Origin: Solibaculum_A intestinale
Lineage (GTDB): Bacteria; Bacillota; Clostridia; Oscillospirales; Acutalibacteraceae
Reading direction: 5' to 3'
DNA: 25,478 bases
Assembly (NCBI RefSeq): GCF_040096205.1
Contig: NZ_JBBMFD010000029.1
Span: 1 to 25,478, forward strand
The notes beneath the pieces were generated by a model. That model did no database searches and was not told the origin of the DNA. It saw nothing but the letters and a program-made list of their open reading frames with translations. Shown here in pieces: positions 1-6,990 of this stretch. The position numbers and the translations under genes are program-made. Each line of letters begins with the position of its first letter. The stretch's first letter is position 1.

Positions 1-122
1 CCCCCCCCCCCCCCGCTTTCCGTTTTCCCATTTAATAAAAGCCTTCTTTGGAATGAGGTTTTTTCTCCGGGCTGGATGGACTATCCGAAGTTGACGGCAC
101 CATTAAAAATGCAACCCAAACC

Positions 123-168
123 AAAACGCGGCGGACAGCGAAGGCTCCTTCGCTGTCCGGCGCGTTTT
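123..168. terminator. bidirectional terminator hairpin downstream of the sseB-like gene
   Basis: Two 22-base arms with a single mismatch face each other across a 2-base loop. The left arm begins with AAAA and the right arm ends with TTTT, so the stem can end transcription from either side. It lies about 30 bases past the stop of the leftward SseB-like gene. The rest of 1-198 shows only a run of 14 C at the window edge and no supportable gene. Confidence 0.75.
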
Positions 169-198
169 CCTGTTTTACAAAAGCGGCTTTCTTCCCGC

Positions 199-999
199 TT
201 AAAAGAGGCCAAACCGCTTTTTGGCGTAGAAAGGGGTCACCTTCTGAGCCGCGTCCCGGCCAAAGTTCTCGGAATATGGCACCAAGTCGAGTAACTTATC
301 CTTGAGATGAGGAGCTGCCGCCTCTGCAATTCCTTCAAACAGGTCCTTGCGCGAAATTTCCTCAAAGTCCACAATCATCAGGTAGCTCTCTTCCCCATCC
401 TTCACCATCTGCTGCAGATAGGCTTTCTGCACCCCTTTCTGTGTTTTCAGATATTCCTTGACCGCTTCCACCAGTTCCTTGGGGTATTCCTTGGGTTCCC
501 CCAGCAGCACCTTGGTATCCTTCTTAACCATATGGGGCATCGCTTTCCCGTTGAGCTTTGCCAGCTGGCTACGGGGTACTTGGACGTTCTCCTCAAAGGG
601 ATTGACGGCGATGCCGGCGGCACCCTTTTCGGAGGATAAAATCAGGGTACAGTAATCCTCCAAGGTCAGAATCATGGACTTCGGCGTCTTACCGCCCGGC
701 CATTTTCCCTTTTCCAGGGCTTCCTCGTCGGTAAAGGCGGGGAAATAAGCCACCTTGTCCGGAGTATGGATCAAAAGGAACCGGATACGCACGTCATCCG
801 TTACCGGCATGCTTTCGCCGCTGGTCCCCTGTCCTTTGGCCGAAACCGGTTCCATCTCCACCGGGGCGAGCAGCTTCGCCTGCTTGAGCGCTTCCAGGAA
901 CACCTGCTCCTCCAGCGCGCCGGCGGACTGTTTGAGGGTACGCATGGTCCCACGCAGCTTCGGATTGCGGACAGGTTCGTTTTCATTGAATACTTTCAT
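199..999 (-). CDS. SseB family protein (266 aa)
   Basis: This resembles the SseB (enhanced serine sensitivity) family, soluble proteins of unclear biochemical role. The N-terminal half (about residues 20-130) has the SseB-type alternation of short strands with the segment AYFPAFTDEEAL and a run of leucines around LTLEDYC; the C-terminal half (about 150-260) fits the SseB C-terminal domain seen in Firmicutes, including a VDFEE segment and a conserved-looking end rich in K and F. No signal peptide or membrane helix is visible. An ATG 39 bases upstream is in frame, but the start at 999 is chosen because AAAGGAAAGGG lies just before it. The gene stands alone: a terminator follows it and its own promoter sits about 150 bases upstream. 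The molecular function is not known for this family. Confidence 0.8.
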   Translation of the reverse strand: MKVFNENEPVRNPKLRGTMRTLKQSAGALEEQVFLEALKQAKLLAPVEMEPVSAKGQGTSGESMPVTDDVRIRFLLIHTPDKVAYFPAFTDEEALEKGKWPGGKTPKSMILTLEDYCTLILSSEKGAAGIAVNPFEENVQVPRSQLAKLNGKAMPHMVKKDTKVLLGEPKEYPKELVEAVKEYLKTQKGVQKAYLQQMVKDGEESYLMIVDFEEISRKDLFEGIAEAAAPHLKDKLLDLVPYSENFGRDAAQKVTPFYAKKRFGLF

Positions 1000-1146
1000 G
1001 GTTCTTTTCCCTTTCCTTTGGCTTTCACTTGCTATCATTGCATGGACTTCGCATTATGTTTTGATTGGCGGCATATTTTTGAGGCCGGGCTCGTAATCAA
1101 TGGTCAGAACCATGAACCCGCTGCCGCAGATCTAGATATATAAATA

Positions 1147-1155
1147 ATTATACCA
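1147..1155 (-). promoter_or_regulatory. extended -10 promoter for the sseB-like gene
   Basis: On the minus strand this reads TGG-TATAAT, a perfect -10 with the extended TGn motif; the -35 (TGGAAG, 17 bases away) is poor, as is common for extended -10 promoters. Transcription would start near 1140 and leave a leader of about 140 bases before the start codon at 999. Confidence 0.55.
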
Positions 1156-1239
1156 TATCTTTCGCATTTCTTCCACGGTTGCCATTCCCTTTCTCAAGGT
1201 GTGCTTAAAAGCCGGGAGGGCTTTTTCTGCTTCCCGGCA

Positions 1240-1268
1240 TTGCAACGGACTTTCTCATATGGTAAAGT
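1240..1268 (+). promoter_or_regulatory. candidate promoter for the small membrane protein
   Basis: TTGCAA (-35) and TAAAGT (-10, preceded by TGG) are separated by 17 bases, 31 bases before the start codon at 1300. Each box matches 4 of 6 consensus bases, so the call is moderate. Confidence 0.4.
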
Positions 1269-1299
1269 AAAGGCAAAGAGCATTTGGGAGGCACCGCCT

Positions 1300-1674
1300 A
1301 TGATGAAAAGGGATATTCTGCTCGTAATCCTAATTTCCCTCGTGGTTTACAACGCCGTTCCTTTGATCAACCTCCTTTTCCCCGCCTCCGTCCTCTACAC
1401 CTTTCTGACCGACTTATGGATTCTGAACGCCTTCTTTTCTCTGGTTTGCCCGATTTTCTTCTGTAGAAAATACGGCTTCCAATTTTGGATTTCCTTTGTA
1501 ATTTGCGCTATGTTTCTTGTTACCATGTTTCTCTTTTATAATGCTTCGGCTTTTCTCTTCTTCGTCATCTATCTGGTCCTGTCGCTCATCGGCTGCGGCA
1601 TCGGAGCCGGGCTTCACCGCCTAAAACGGCGTAAAAAAGCAGAAAACGCCGCCGACTGTATGCCAAAAGAATGA
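1300..1674 (+). CDS. small polytopic membrane protein of unknown function (124 aa)
   Basis: I do not recognise the family. The protein is mostly hydrophobic and has four likely membrane segments, roughly residues 5-28, 38-54, 60-80 and 83-105, then a short basic tail (RLKRRKK) that by the positive-inside rule should be cytoplasmic. There are no obvious catalytic motifs. The reading frame runs back to 1201, but the start at 1300 (ATGATG) is chosen because GGGAGG stands 8 bases before it and because the upstream part is not hydrophobic and overlaps the likely promoter. It is monocistronic, with a long terminator 30 bases after the stop. The small size and four-helix layout suggest a membrane-associated accessory protein; no substrate can be inferred. 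Confidence 0.7.
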   Translation: MMKRDILLVILISLVVYNAVPLINLLFPASVLYTFLTDLWILNAFFSLVCPIFFCRKYGFQFWISFVICAMFLVTMFLFYNASAFLFFVIYLVLSLIGCGIGAGLHRLKRRKKAENAADCMPKE

Positions 1675-1703
1675 AACGCTTCTGTTCACATTCGGCAATA
1701 CCA

Positions 1704-1749
1704 AAAAAGTCCGTCTGACAGGAAGAAATTCCTGTCAGACGGACTTTTT
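1704..1749. terminator. bidirectional terminator between convergent genes
   Basis: A perfect 21-bp stem with a GAAA loop; the left arm starts with AAAAA and the right arm ends with TTTTT. It sits between the rightward membrane-protein gene and the leftward pfkA, so it serves both. Confidence 0.92.
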
Positions 1750-1764
1750 CCCATATAAATCCGT

Positions 1765-2841
1765 TTAATCGCCAAAGGCAATGCCCATACAGCGGGCAAA
1801 TTCCACCATCTGATGGTCCTTGGGCACCAGCTTGGTTTTGCCGGCTACCTCGGACAAGGGGTTCTGGGTCACGATGCTGCCGATCTGCGCCACCGCCATA
1901 CCGTACCGTTCCTCTTTGATGAGCTTGGCGGCCTGCACACCGAACCGGGTCGCCAGCACCCGGTCGTAGGGCGACGGGGAACCGCCCCGCTGAAAATGGC
2001 CCGGGACTACTACACGGCTTTCCAAACCGGTGGCCTGCTGGAGCTGGTCGGCAATCCGGTAGGAAACCGACATATACGGCTCGCTTGCCCGGAAGGCGGC
2101 CCGCTCCTTGCCCTTCATGGCCGCTTCCCGCAAGTTCATGGCTCCTTCTGCCACCGCGATGATGGAAAATTTGCGCTTTTTTACACGGATGCGCTCCTCC
2201 ACCGCGTGGACCAGCGCGTCTATGGAATAGGGGATTTCCGGGATGAGCACCACGTCCGCGCCGCCGGCGACCCCCGCATAGAGGGTAAGCCATCCGGCCT
2301 TGTTGCCCATCAGCTCAATGACCATGATCCGGCCGTGGCTGTTGGCGGTGGTGTGAATGCGGTCAACCACTTCGGTGGCGATATCCACCGCCGTGTGGAA
2401 TCCGAACGTCACGTCGGTGCCCCAAATGTCGTTGTCGATGGTTTTGGGCAGGCCGATGACGTTAAGCCCCTCTTCCGAAAGGAGATTGGCGGTTTTGTGG
2501 GTACCATTGCCGCCCAGGGTCACCAGGCAGTCCAGCTTCATCTTACGATAGTTTTGCTTCATAGCCGCAACCTTGTCCACATTGTCCTCTTCGATCTTGC
2601 GCATGTTGCGGTAAGGCTGGCGGGAGGTTCCCAGAATGGTGCCGCCTAAAGTGAGAATGCCGTCGAAGTCCTCCCGGCGCATCTCCTTGTAATTGCCTTC
2701 AATGAGTCCCTTATACCCGTCGGCGATGCCCACGATTTCCACATCGAACAGGTTGTACGCCGAATGAACCACGCCGCGGATGGCGGCATTGAGGCCCGGA
2801 CAGTCGCCACCGCTGGTCAGAATTCCCACACGTCTTTTCAT
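1765..2841 (-). CDS. pfkA: 6-phosphofructokinase
   Basis: Phosphorylates fructose 6-phosphate to fructose 1,6-bisphosphate in glycolysis, in the cytoplasm. The 358-residue protein begins with the nucleotide-binding loop GGDCPG (residues 11-16), has GGNGT at 110-114 and the catalytic PKTIDND at 132-138 (base D136), and continues with the usual substrate-binding segments (IELMGNKAGWLT, PGHFQRGGSPSPYDR). Compared with E. coli PfkA, the Mg-binding Asp103 position is Asn112, the donor-determining position 104 is Gly113 (the ATP-type residue) and position 124 is Lys133 (seen in pyrophosphate enzymes and some ATP enzymes). ATP as donor is therefore likely but not certain. The start at 2841 has AAAAGGGG in front of it. 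It is last in a unit with the histidine phosphatase 32 bases upstream. Confidence 0.95.
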   Translation of the reverse strand: MKRRVGILTSGGDCPGLNAAIRGVVHSAYNLFDVEIVGIADGYKGLIEGNYKEMRREDFDGILTLGGTILGTSRQPYRNMRKIEEDNVDKVAAMKQNYRKMKLDCLVTLGGNGTHKTANLLSEEGLNVIGLPKTIDNDIWGTDVTFGFHTAVDIATEVVDRIHTTANSHGRIMVIELMGNKAGWLTLYAGVAGGADVVLIPEIPYSIDALVHAVEERIRVKKRKFSIIAVAEGAMNLREAAMKGKERAAFRASEPYMSVSYRIADQLQQATGLESRVVVPGHFQRGGSPSPYDRVLATRFGVQAAKLIKEERYGMAVAQIGSIVTQNPLSEVAGKTKLVPKDHQMVEFARCMGIAFGD

Positions 2842-2873
2842 TGCAATCCCCTTTTCCGAAACATCCCTGTTTT

Positions 2874-3488
2874 TTACCGCAGATGCGCGGTGCTGTTATG
2901 CCGGTAAAGTACCGGTGTTCCTTCCTTGGAAAGCCGCAGGTCGGTGATCCCGCCCCGGTTGATCCGAAAATCCACCTGGGCGAAGGTTTCCACCGGCAGC
3001 CCCAGCCACCAGCAAATGGCGGCGTTGACCACGTCGGCATGGGTAACCACCAGCACCGTTCCCTCCACCAGCTTGTCGATCCGGTGCAGGTAACCGGTGA
3101 TGCGGTTAAAGAGCATCCGCCGGCTTTCCGCCCCCGGGTACACGATCCAGTCAAGGGGGTCGCCCTTGCGGGGCAGCTCCAAAAGCCGGGCCTCCTGGGG
3201 CAGCATTTCCGCCGCCTGGCCGTTGCTCTGCTCACGCAGCATATGGGTGATGATAGGCTTGCTGCCCAGCTTCTGCCCGATGATCTGGGCGGTCTGGGAA
3301 GCACGCAGCAAGTCGCTGCTGAAAAATTCGAAGCTATGGTCGCCCAGCATCACTGCAATCGCTTGGGAAACCAGGTTTGCCTGCCGTCTTCCCTTGCGGG
3401 ACAGCGGCATATTTGACCAGCCTGCTGTAATCTCCATGCCCGCCGGATGTTCCATCTTTCCATGCCGGACCAATACCAACCGTTTCAT
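2874..3488 (-). CDS. histidine phosphatase family protein (phosphoglycerate mutase-like)
   Basis: A 204-residue member of the branch-1 histidine phosphatase superfamily. The phosphate-accepting histidine is in LVRHGK (R8-H9-G10), and the second active-site histidine is in the later VVTHADVVNAA segment. These enzymes act as cofactor-dependent phosphoglycerate mutases or, more often in short members like this, as phosphatases on small phosphorylated metabolites; the sequence does not tell which. The reading frame runs back to 3536, but the start at 3488 is chosen for AGGAGG placed 8-9 bases before it and because the catalytic motif normally lies within the first ten residues. The gene precedes pfkA by 32 bases, so a role near sugar-phosphate metabolism is plausible. 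Confidence 0.88.
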   Translation of the reverse strand: MKRLVLVRHGKMEHPAGMEITAGWSNMPLSRKGRRQANLVSQAIAVMLGDHSFEFFSSDLLRASQTAQIIGQKLGSKPIITHMLREQSNGQAAEMLPQEARLLELPRKGDPLDWIVYPGAESRRMLFNRITGYLHRIDKLVEGTVLVVTHADVVNAAICWWLGLPVETFAQVDFRINRGGITDLRLSKEGTPVLYRHNSTAHLR

Positions 3489-3577
3489 ATTGCCGCCTCC
3501 TGTCGTTTTCGCGTGAATGGGTTGACGACGGAGCACACCAACCAGTATGTTCCGTTTCGCCTGAGTCTAATCGCCGG

Positions 3578-4591
3578 TTACGCCCGTCGCGCTCCCGTCT
3601 TTTCCCTTTGTCTGGAAAGGCCGTAGCCGCCGAAGGTACGCATCTCGGAATTTTGAATGTAGGTATACAGATCGTCAAACAGCTCGTTTAGCTGTATGTC
3701 GCTCTCCACCGGGCGCAGCCGTTTCTTTTCCCGCTGCATATTCTTCTGCCACCGCTTGTATTTTCCAGGCGGCAGGTCGTATACTTCAGCAAAGGCGGTA
3801 TAATAACTTTTCACCGTCTGAAAGCCGTGCTGAGCCGCAATCTGGGCGATGGTCTTATTGGAATCAAGCAGGTCGGGCAGGCTTTTTTTCACCCGCACGG
3901 AGTTGATGTACTTGGTCAAAGGCAAGCCCACGCTCAATTTAAAAAGCCGGGACAGATACTGGGAATTGAGCCCCACCATATCCGCCAGCTCGTCCAGCGA
4001 CCACTCCTCGTTATAGTGTACGTCGATGTGCTCGATGAGATGCTTAATGCGGTCGCTTTCCGCGCTGCGCGGCCCTCTTGCCTGCCGGGTTTCCACCGTC
4101 AGATAGTCCACCAGGAACTGGGCCAGCGCACGCAAAAGGGAGTCGGTGCGCAGAAGATAGCCGCTAAGCTTGTTGGACGCCTCGTACACAATGGCAGCCA
4201 CGAACCGGTACAGGGTGAGCAGCCGTTCCTCCGAGAGGCCGCCGCTGATGACATTGTGAAAATCCAGGCTGGTGATGCCGGGGCAAAGGGATTCGTATTC
4301 CTGAAAATCCATCTGCATCAGGGTCATGGCGAAATCCGCCGACTGGTTTTGGATGGAGTGAACCACATAGGGGTTCACCAGGAACAGCACCCCTTTCTTA
4401 AGGGTATAGTTCTTGCCCTGAACCGAAAGCTCCCCATTGCCAGCCGCGCAGTATCCCAGCTCCAGACATTTGTGAAAATGCCAGCGGTTGTCGCTTCCAA
4501 ACCGGACAAATAAATTCAGCGGAATTCCGCCGGTGAAATGAAACAGTTCCCGAAATCCTACCATGTTTGCTTCATCCATCCTATCTATCAT
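3578..4591 (-). CDS. AraC family transcriptional regulator
   Basis: The N-terminal 130 residues form a cupin-like sensing domain (HFHKCLELGYCAAGNGEL, then LVNPYVVHSI), and residues about 180-280 hold the two helix-turn-helix units of the AraC family (SLDELADMVGLNSQYLSRLF and IAQIAAQHGFQTVKSYYTAF), followed by an unusually long tail of about 55 residues. It likely binds a small ligand, perhaps a sugar, and activates nearby genes. The start is uncertain: ATG codons at 4591, 4579 and 4564 are all possible and none has a strong ribosome binding site. It follows the TraX-like gene by 45 bases and precedes the histidine phosphatase by 89 bases, suggesting a shared leftward transcript. A 12-base perfect palindrome lies just upstream. 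Confidence 0.9.
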   Translation of the reverse strand: MIDRMDEANMVGFRELFHFTGGIPLNLFVRFGSDNRWHFHKCLELGYCAAGNGELSVQGKNYTLKKGVLFLVNPYVVHSIQNQSADFAMTLMQMDFQEYESLCPGITSLDFHNVISGGLSEERLLTLYRFVAAIVYEASNKLSGYLLRTDSLLRALAQFLVDYLTVETRQARGPRSAESDRIKHLIEHIDVHYNEEWSLDELADMVGLNSQYLSRLFKLSVGLPLTKYINSVRVKKSLPDLLDSNKTIAQIAAQHGFQTVKSYYTAFAEVYDLPPGKYKRWQKNMQREKKRLRPVESDIQLNELFDDLYTYIQNSEMRTFGGYGLSRQREKTGARRA

Positions 4592-4636
4592 TGCGGCCGA
4601 ACCGGCCGGTTATTGCTTGCACGCCGTTTGTCCCCT

Positions 4637-5437
4637 CTAACCCGACCATCCCGAATCAACCAGGCCGGACGCTACAAAGAGAAGGGCAATATGAAGCGGA
4701 TAATACCCGTAAAAGAGCCCTTTGCAGCCTCTTCCCCGCTCCCCATTGTAGCAAAGGAGAAGGGGCAGGGCGAACATCATCATCCACTGGTAATTGAAAA
4801 GGAACGGGTCTCCTGTCCCCGTTACAAGGAAGCTAAAAGAGACCAGCAGATACATCAGGCAAAAGGCCAGCCGGTTCTCCCGCAGCCAGACCATCCCCAC
4901 CCCCAGAAGCAGGAAAGGAAGCCCTCCTTCCACCGCAAACGGACCGGGAAAGAGCCAATAAAGCACTGTTTTCAGCGCAAGAGAATCCGGCAGCAGCGCA
5001 AAGAGAGACGGCGCGAAAAAGAAAAGAGAAAAACATCCGAAAAGCCCCGCAAGACGAAGCCACCGCCCTTCCCGGACGGCTTCTTTCGCCCAGTCACCCA
5101 GGCACAGGAGCAAGAGAGTGAGAAACAGAGTGGCGAAAATATTATTGTCCACCAAAAGGCCGTCAGGGCGGGGGAAAAACCGGTTTAAAAGCGCATCCAG
5201 GAGGAACATGCCCACGCTGCAGCCATAAAGCCGGCCAAGATACCGCAGGCGGCTGCGCGTATGCACAAAGCCCTGAGCCAGCAGAAAGAAAAACAACGGC
5301 GCCGACAAACGTCCCAGCCACCGCAGCCACACCGGCGCGCCTGCAAACGCAAAAAACAATCCAATGTGGTCCGCCGTCATCAAAGCCAATGCGATGATTT
5401 TGAGCCAAAATCCCGTAAGTCCCGGCCTTCGCTCCAT
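4637..5437 (-). CDS. TraX family membrane protein
   Basis: A 266-residue polytopic membrane protein of the TraX family, founded by the F-plasmid pilin N-acetylase; chromosomal Firmicute members have no known substrate. Supporting features are the N-terminal helix with KIIALALMTADHIG, the hydrophobic segments throughout (about eight), and the C-terminal YYPLHIALL, a family hallmark. The first ATG (5446) touches its own AGAGG, so the second ATG at 5437, nine bases after that site, is the better start. It is first in a leftward unit with its own promoter at 5506-5534. No conjugation genes are nearby, so a housekeeping acyltransferase role on a surface component is more likely than a role in mating. 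Confidence 0.82.
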   Translation of the reverse strand: MERRPGLTGFWLKIIALALMTADHIGLFFAFAGAPVWLRWLGRLSAPLFFFLLAQGFVHTRSRLRYLGRLYGCSVGMFLLDALLNRFFPRPDGLLVDNNIFATLFLTLLLLCLGDWAKEAVREGRWLRLAGLFGCFSLFFFAPSLFALLPDSLALKTVLYWLFPGPFAVEGGLPFLLLGVGMVWLRENRLAFCLMYLLVSFSFLVTGTGDPFLFNYQWMMMFALPLLLCYNGERGRGCKGLFYGYYPLHIALLFVASGLVDSGWSG

Positions 5438-5505
5438 CCATCCCATCCTCTGCTTTTACGGCTTAACCTCAAAATCCTACATAATTTTGTTCATTCTATC
5501 GGTAT

Positions 5506-5534
5506 ATAATACCACCATCCAGTTCCGTTTTCAA
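5506..5534 (-). promoter_or_regulatory. promoter for the traX-like/araC/phosphatase/pfkA unit
   Basis: On the minus strand, TTGAAA (-35) and TATTAT (-10) are separated by exactly 17 bases, with the -10 about 70 bases before the TraX-like start. Both boxes match 5 of 6 consensus bases. Confidence 0.65.
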
Positions 5535-5588
5535 CCTTTTTCTTTTTCCATTGCAAGAAACCCCTTCTCATTTCTAAGGGAAAACCGG

Positions 5589-5617
5589 TTGCTTAAACCG
5601 GGCGATTCTGGTATACT
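5589..5617 (+). promoter_or_regulatory. metA promoter
   Basis: TTGCTT (-35) and TATACT (-10) with a 17-base spacer. Transcription would start near 5624, leaving a leader of only about 35 bases. That is too short for a SAM riboswitch or a T-box, so control, if any, must act at the promoter or on the enzyme. Confidence 0.75.
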
Positions 5618-5658
5618 AAAAGCCATTCGGGCGCTTGTGATATGGGAGGGAACCAAAT

Positions 5659-6582
5659 ATGCCCATTAAAATTCCGGATACGCTGCCGGCGCGCAAGGTG
5701 CTGGAGGCGGAAAATATTTTCGTCATGTCCCGGGAACGGGCGGCCAAGCAGGATATCCGGCCGCTGCGGATTCTGATCTTGAATATTATGCCCACAAAAA
5801 TCGCCACAGAGACTCAACTGCTGCGTTTGCTGGGCAACACGCCGCTGCAGGTGGAGATCGACCTGCTCCAGACGGCCACACACACGCCCAAGAACGTCAG
5901 CGCCCAGCATCTGCTGGACTTTTACAAGGTGTTTGACGAGGTACGGGGAAACCGGTACGACGGCTTGATTATCACTGGAGCGCCGGTGGAAAACCTTGCG
6001 TTTGAAGAGGTGGATTACTGGCAGGAGCTCTGCGAAATTATGGAGTGGTCGAAAACCCATGTGTTTTCCACCTTTCACATCTGCTGGGGCGGCCAGGCGG
6101 GGCTTTATTACCACTATGGAATTCCCAAATACCCGCTGGAGGAAAAGCTCTCGGGTGTTTTCCGCCACCGGGCCACCGGAACGCTGCATCCTCTGGTGCG
6201 CGGATTCGACGAGTACTTCTATGCGCCTCATTCCCGCCATACCGGGATCCGCCGGGAGGATGTGCTCAAGCATTCCGAGCTCCAGATCCTGGCCGAGTCT
6301 GCCGACGCGGGTGTTTACCTGATTGCCACCGGGGACGGGCGGCAGATTTTCGTGATGGGCCACGCGGAATATGACCGGGAAACCCTGGCAAAGGAATACG
6401 AACGGGATTTGAAGCGGGGGCTTCATCCCCGCATTCCCCGCAATTATTTTGTTCAAGACGATCCGCAAACCATTCCTCCCATGATTTGGCGTAGTCACGC
6501 AAGCCTTCTTTTTTCCAATTGGCTCAACTATTTCGTCTACCAGCGCACGCCTTTCGACCTGAATGAACTTTCCTCCAAGTGA
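5659..6582 (+). CDS. metA: homoserine O-acetyltransferase (MetA type)
   Basis: Acylates the hydroxyl of L-homoserine, the first committed step of methionine synthesis, in the cytoplasm. The 307-residue length matches the MetA family. The catalytic Cys142 is in HICWGGQAGLYYHYGI, the catalytic His235 and Glu237 are in GHAEYD, and the family signature NIMPTKIATETQ is at 42-53. Residue 111 is Glu (GAPVENLAF); work on this family links Glu111 to acetyl-CoA and Gly111 to succinyl-CoA, so the product is predicted to be O-acetylhomoserine despite the common succinyltransferase label. GGGAGGG sits before the start. It is a single-gene unit with its own promoter; the next terminator is about 200 bases past the stop. 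Confidence 0.96.
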   Translation: MPIKIPDTLPARKVLEAENIFVMSRERAAKQDIRPLRILILNIMPTKIATETQLLRLLGNTPLQVEIDLLQTATHTPKNVSAQHLLDFYKVFDEVRGNRYDGLIITGAPVENLAFEEVDYWQELCEIMEWSKTHVFSTFHICWGGQAGLYYHYGIPKYPLEEKLSGVFRHRATGTLHPLVRGFDEYFYAPHSRHTGIRREDVLKHSELQILAESADAGVYLIATGDGRQIFVMGHAEYDRETLAKEYERDLKRGLHPRIPRNYFVQDDPQTIPPMIWRSHASLLFSNWLNYFVYQRTPFDLNELSSK

Positions 6583-6788
6583 CAGGGTACTGCAAAGTGG
6601 ATCTTTCTAATCTGCATCGGCGGCCGGTCTGCAAAAGTTACGGCTATCTTTAAGAGGGAAGGGGTCTGCCCAATACTTTATCTTCTAGCGTCTTTCTTTT
6701 GACGATGGATTTTTCTTTGCGTTTTCGCCAAAGAACGCCAAGTTGTAAATTGGCATAAAAAAGGCTGCGCATCATGCCAATCGGTTTT
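6583..6788. other. intergenic stretch after metA, no gene seen
   Basis: No convincing reading frame on either strand. It contains a pair of inverted 8-base elements, ATTGGCAT (6749-6756) and ATGCCAAT (6774-6781), shortly before the long terminator hairpin; together with the terminator they may fold at the end of the metA transcript. The remaining gap after that hairpin (6840-6990) also shows nothing. Confidence 0.5.
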
Positions 6789-6839
6789 TGCAAACGAAAA
6801 TCCCAGCGGACAATAAGTCCGCTGGGATTTTCGTTTGCA
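6789..6839. terminator. bidirectional terminator between metA and the sensor kinase gene
   Basis: A perfect 23-bp stem with an AATAA loop and T-rich arm ends in both directions. It lies between the 3' ends of convergent genes, metA (+) and the kinase (-). Confidence 0.88.
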
Positions 6840-6990
6840 GGCCGCCTACCTCGCATTCAAAGCAGCTCTATGCTGTCCGCTCTCGTTTACTCTAACAAAA
6901 CCGATCCAAAAAAGCCTCTCCGTCAAAGCCCCGTACTTCCACCGTTGTCATAAAATCGCACCTGCTCCTAAAAATATCCGCTTTTGCGTC

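Noticed and set aside
1..14. Run of 14 C at the left edge, possibly a phase-variable tract
   Set aside because: It lies at the very end of the window with no reading frame around it; it may be a sequencing or assembly edge effect.
1209..1240. Hairpin GCCGGGA/TCCCGGC before the small membrane protein
   Set aside because: Only 7 paired bases with a long loop and no clear T run in the plus direction; it overlaps the candidate promoter and is too weak to call as a terminator or switch.
1813..2649. Long plus-strand frame opposite pfkA (278 codons)
   Set aside because: It is the antisense shadow of a conserved enzyme; high GC third positions keep the opposite frame open. The same applies to long frames opposite metA, the cyclophilins and the AraC gene.
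4637..5437. Evidence of a conjugative element from the TraX-like protein
   Set aside because: No relaxase, coupling protein or type IV secretion gene is present, and TraX-like proteins are common on Firmicute chromosomes.
5447..5658. SAM riboswitch or T-box upstream of metA
   Set aside because: The clear promoter at 5589-5617 leaves only about 35 bases of leader, and the characteristic folds and T-box sequence are absent.
6650..6856. Minus-strand frame of 68 codons between metA and the kinase gene
   Set aside because: It runs straight through the long terminator stem, has no ribosome binding site and no recognisable protein character.
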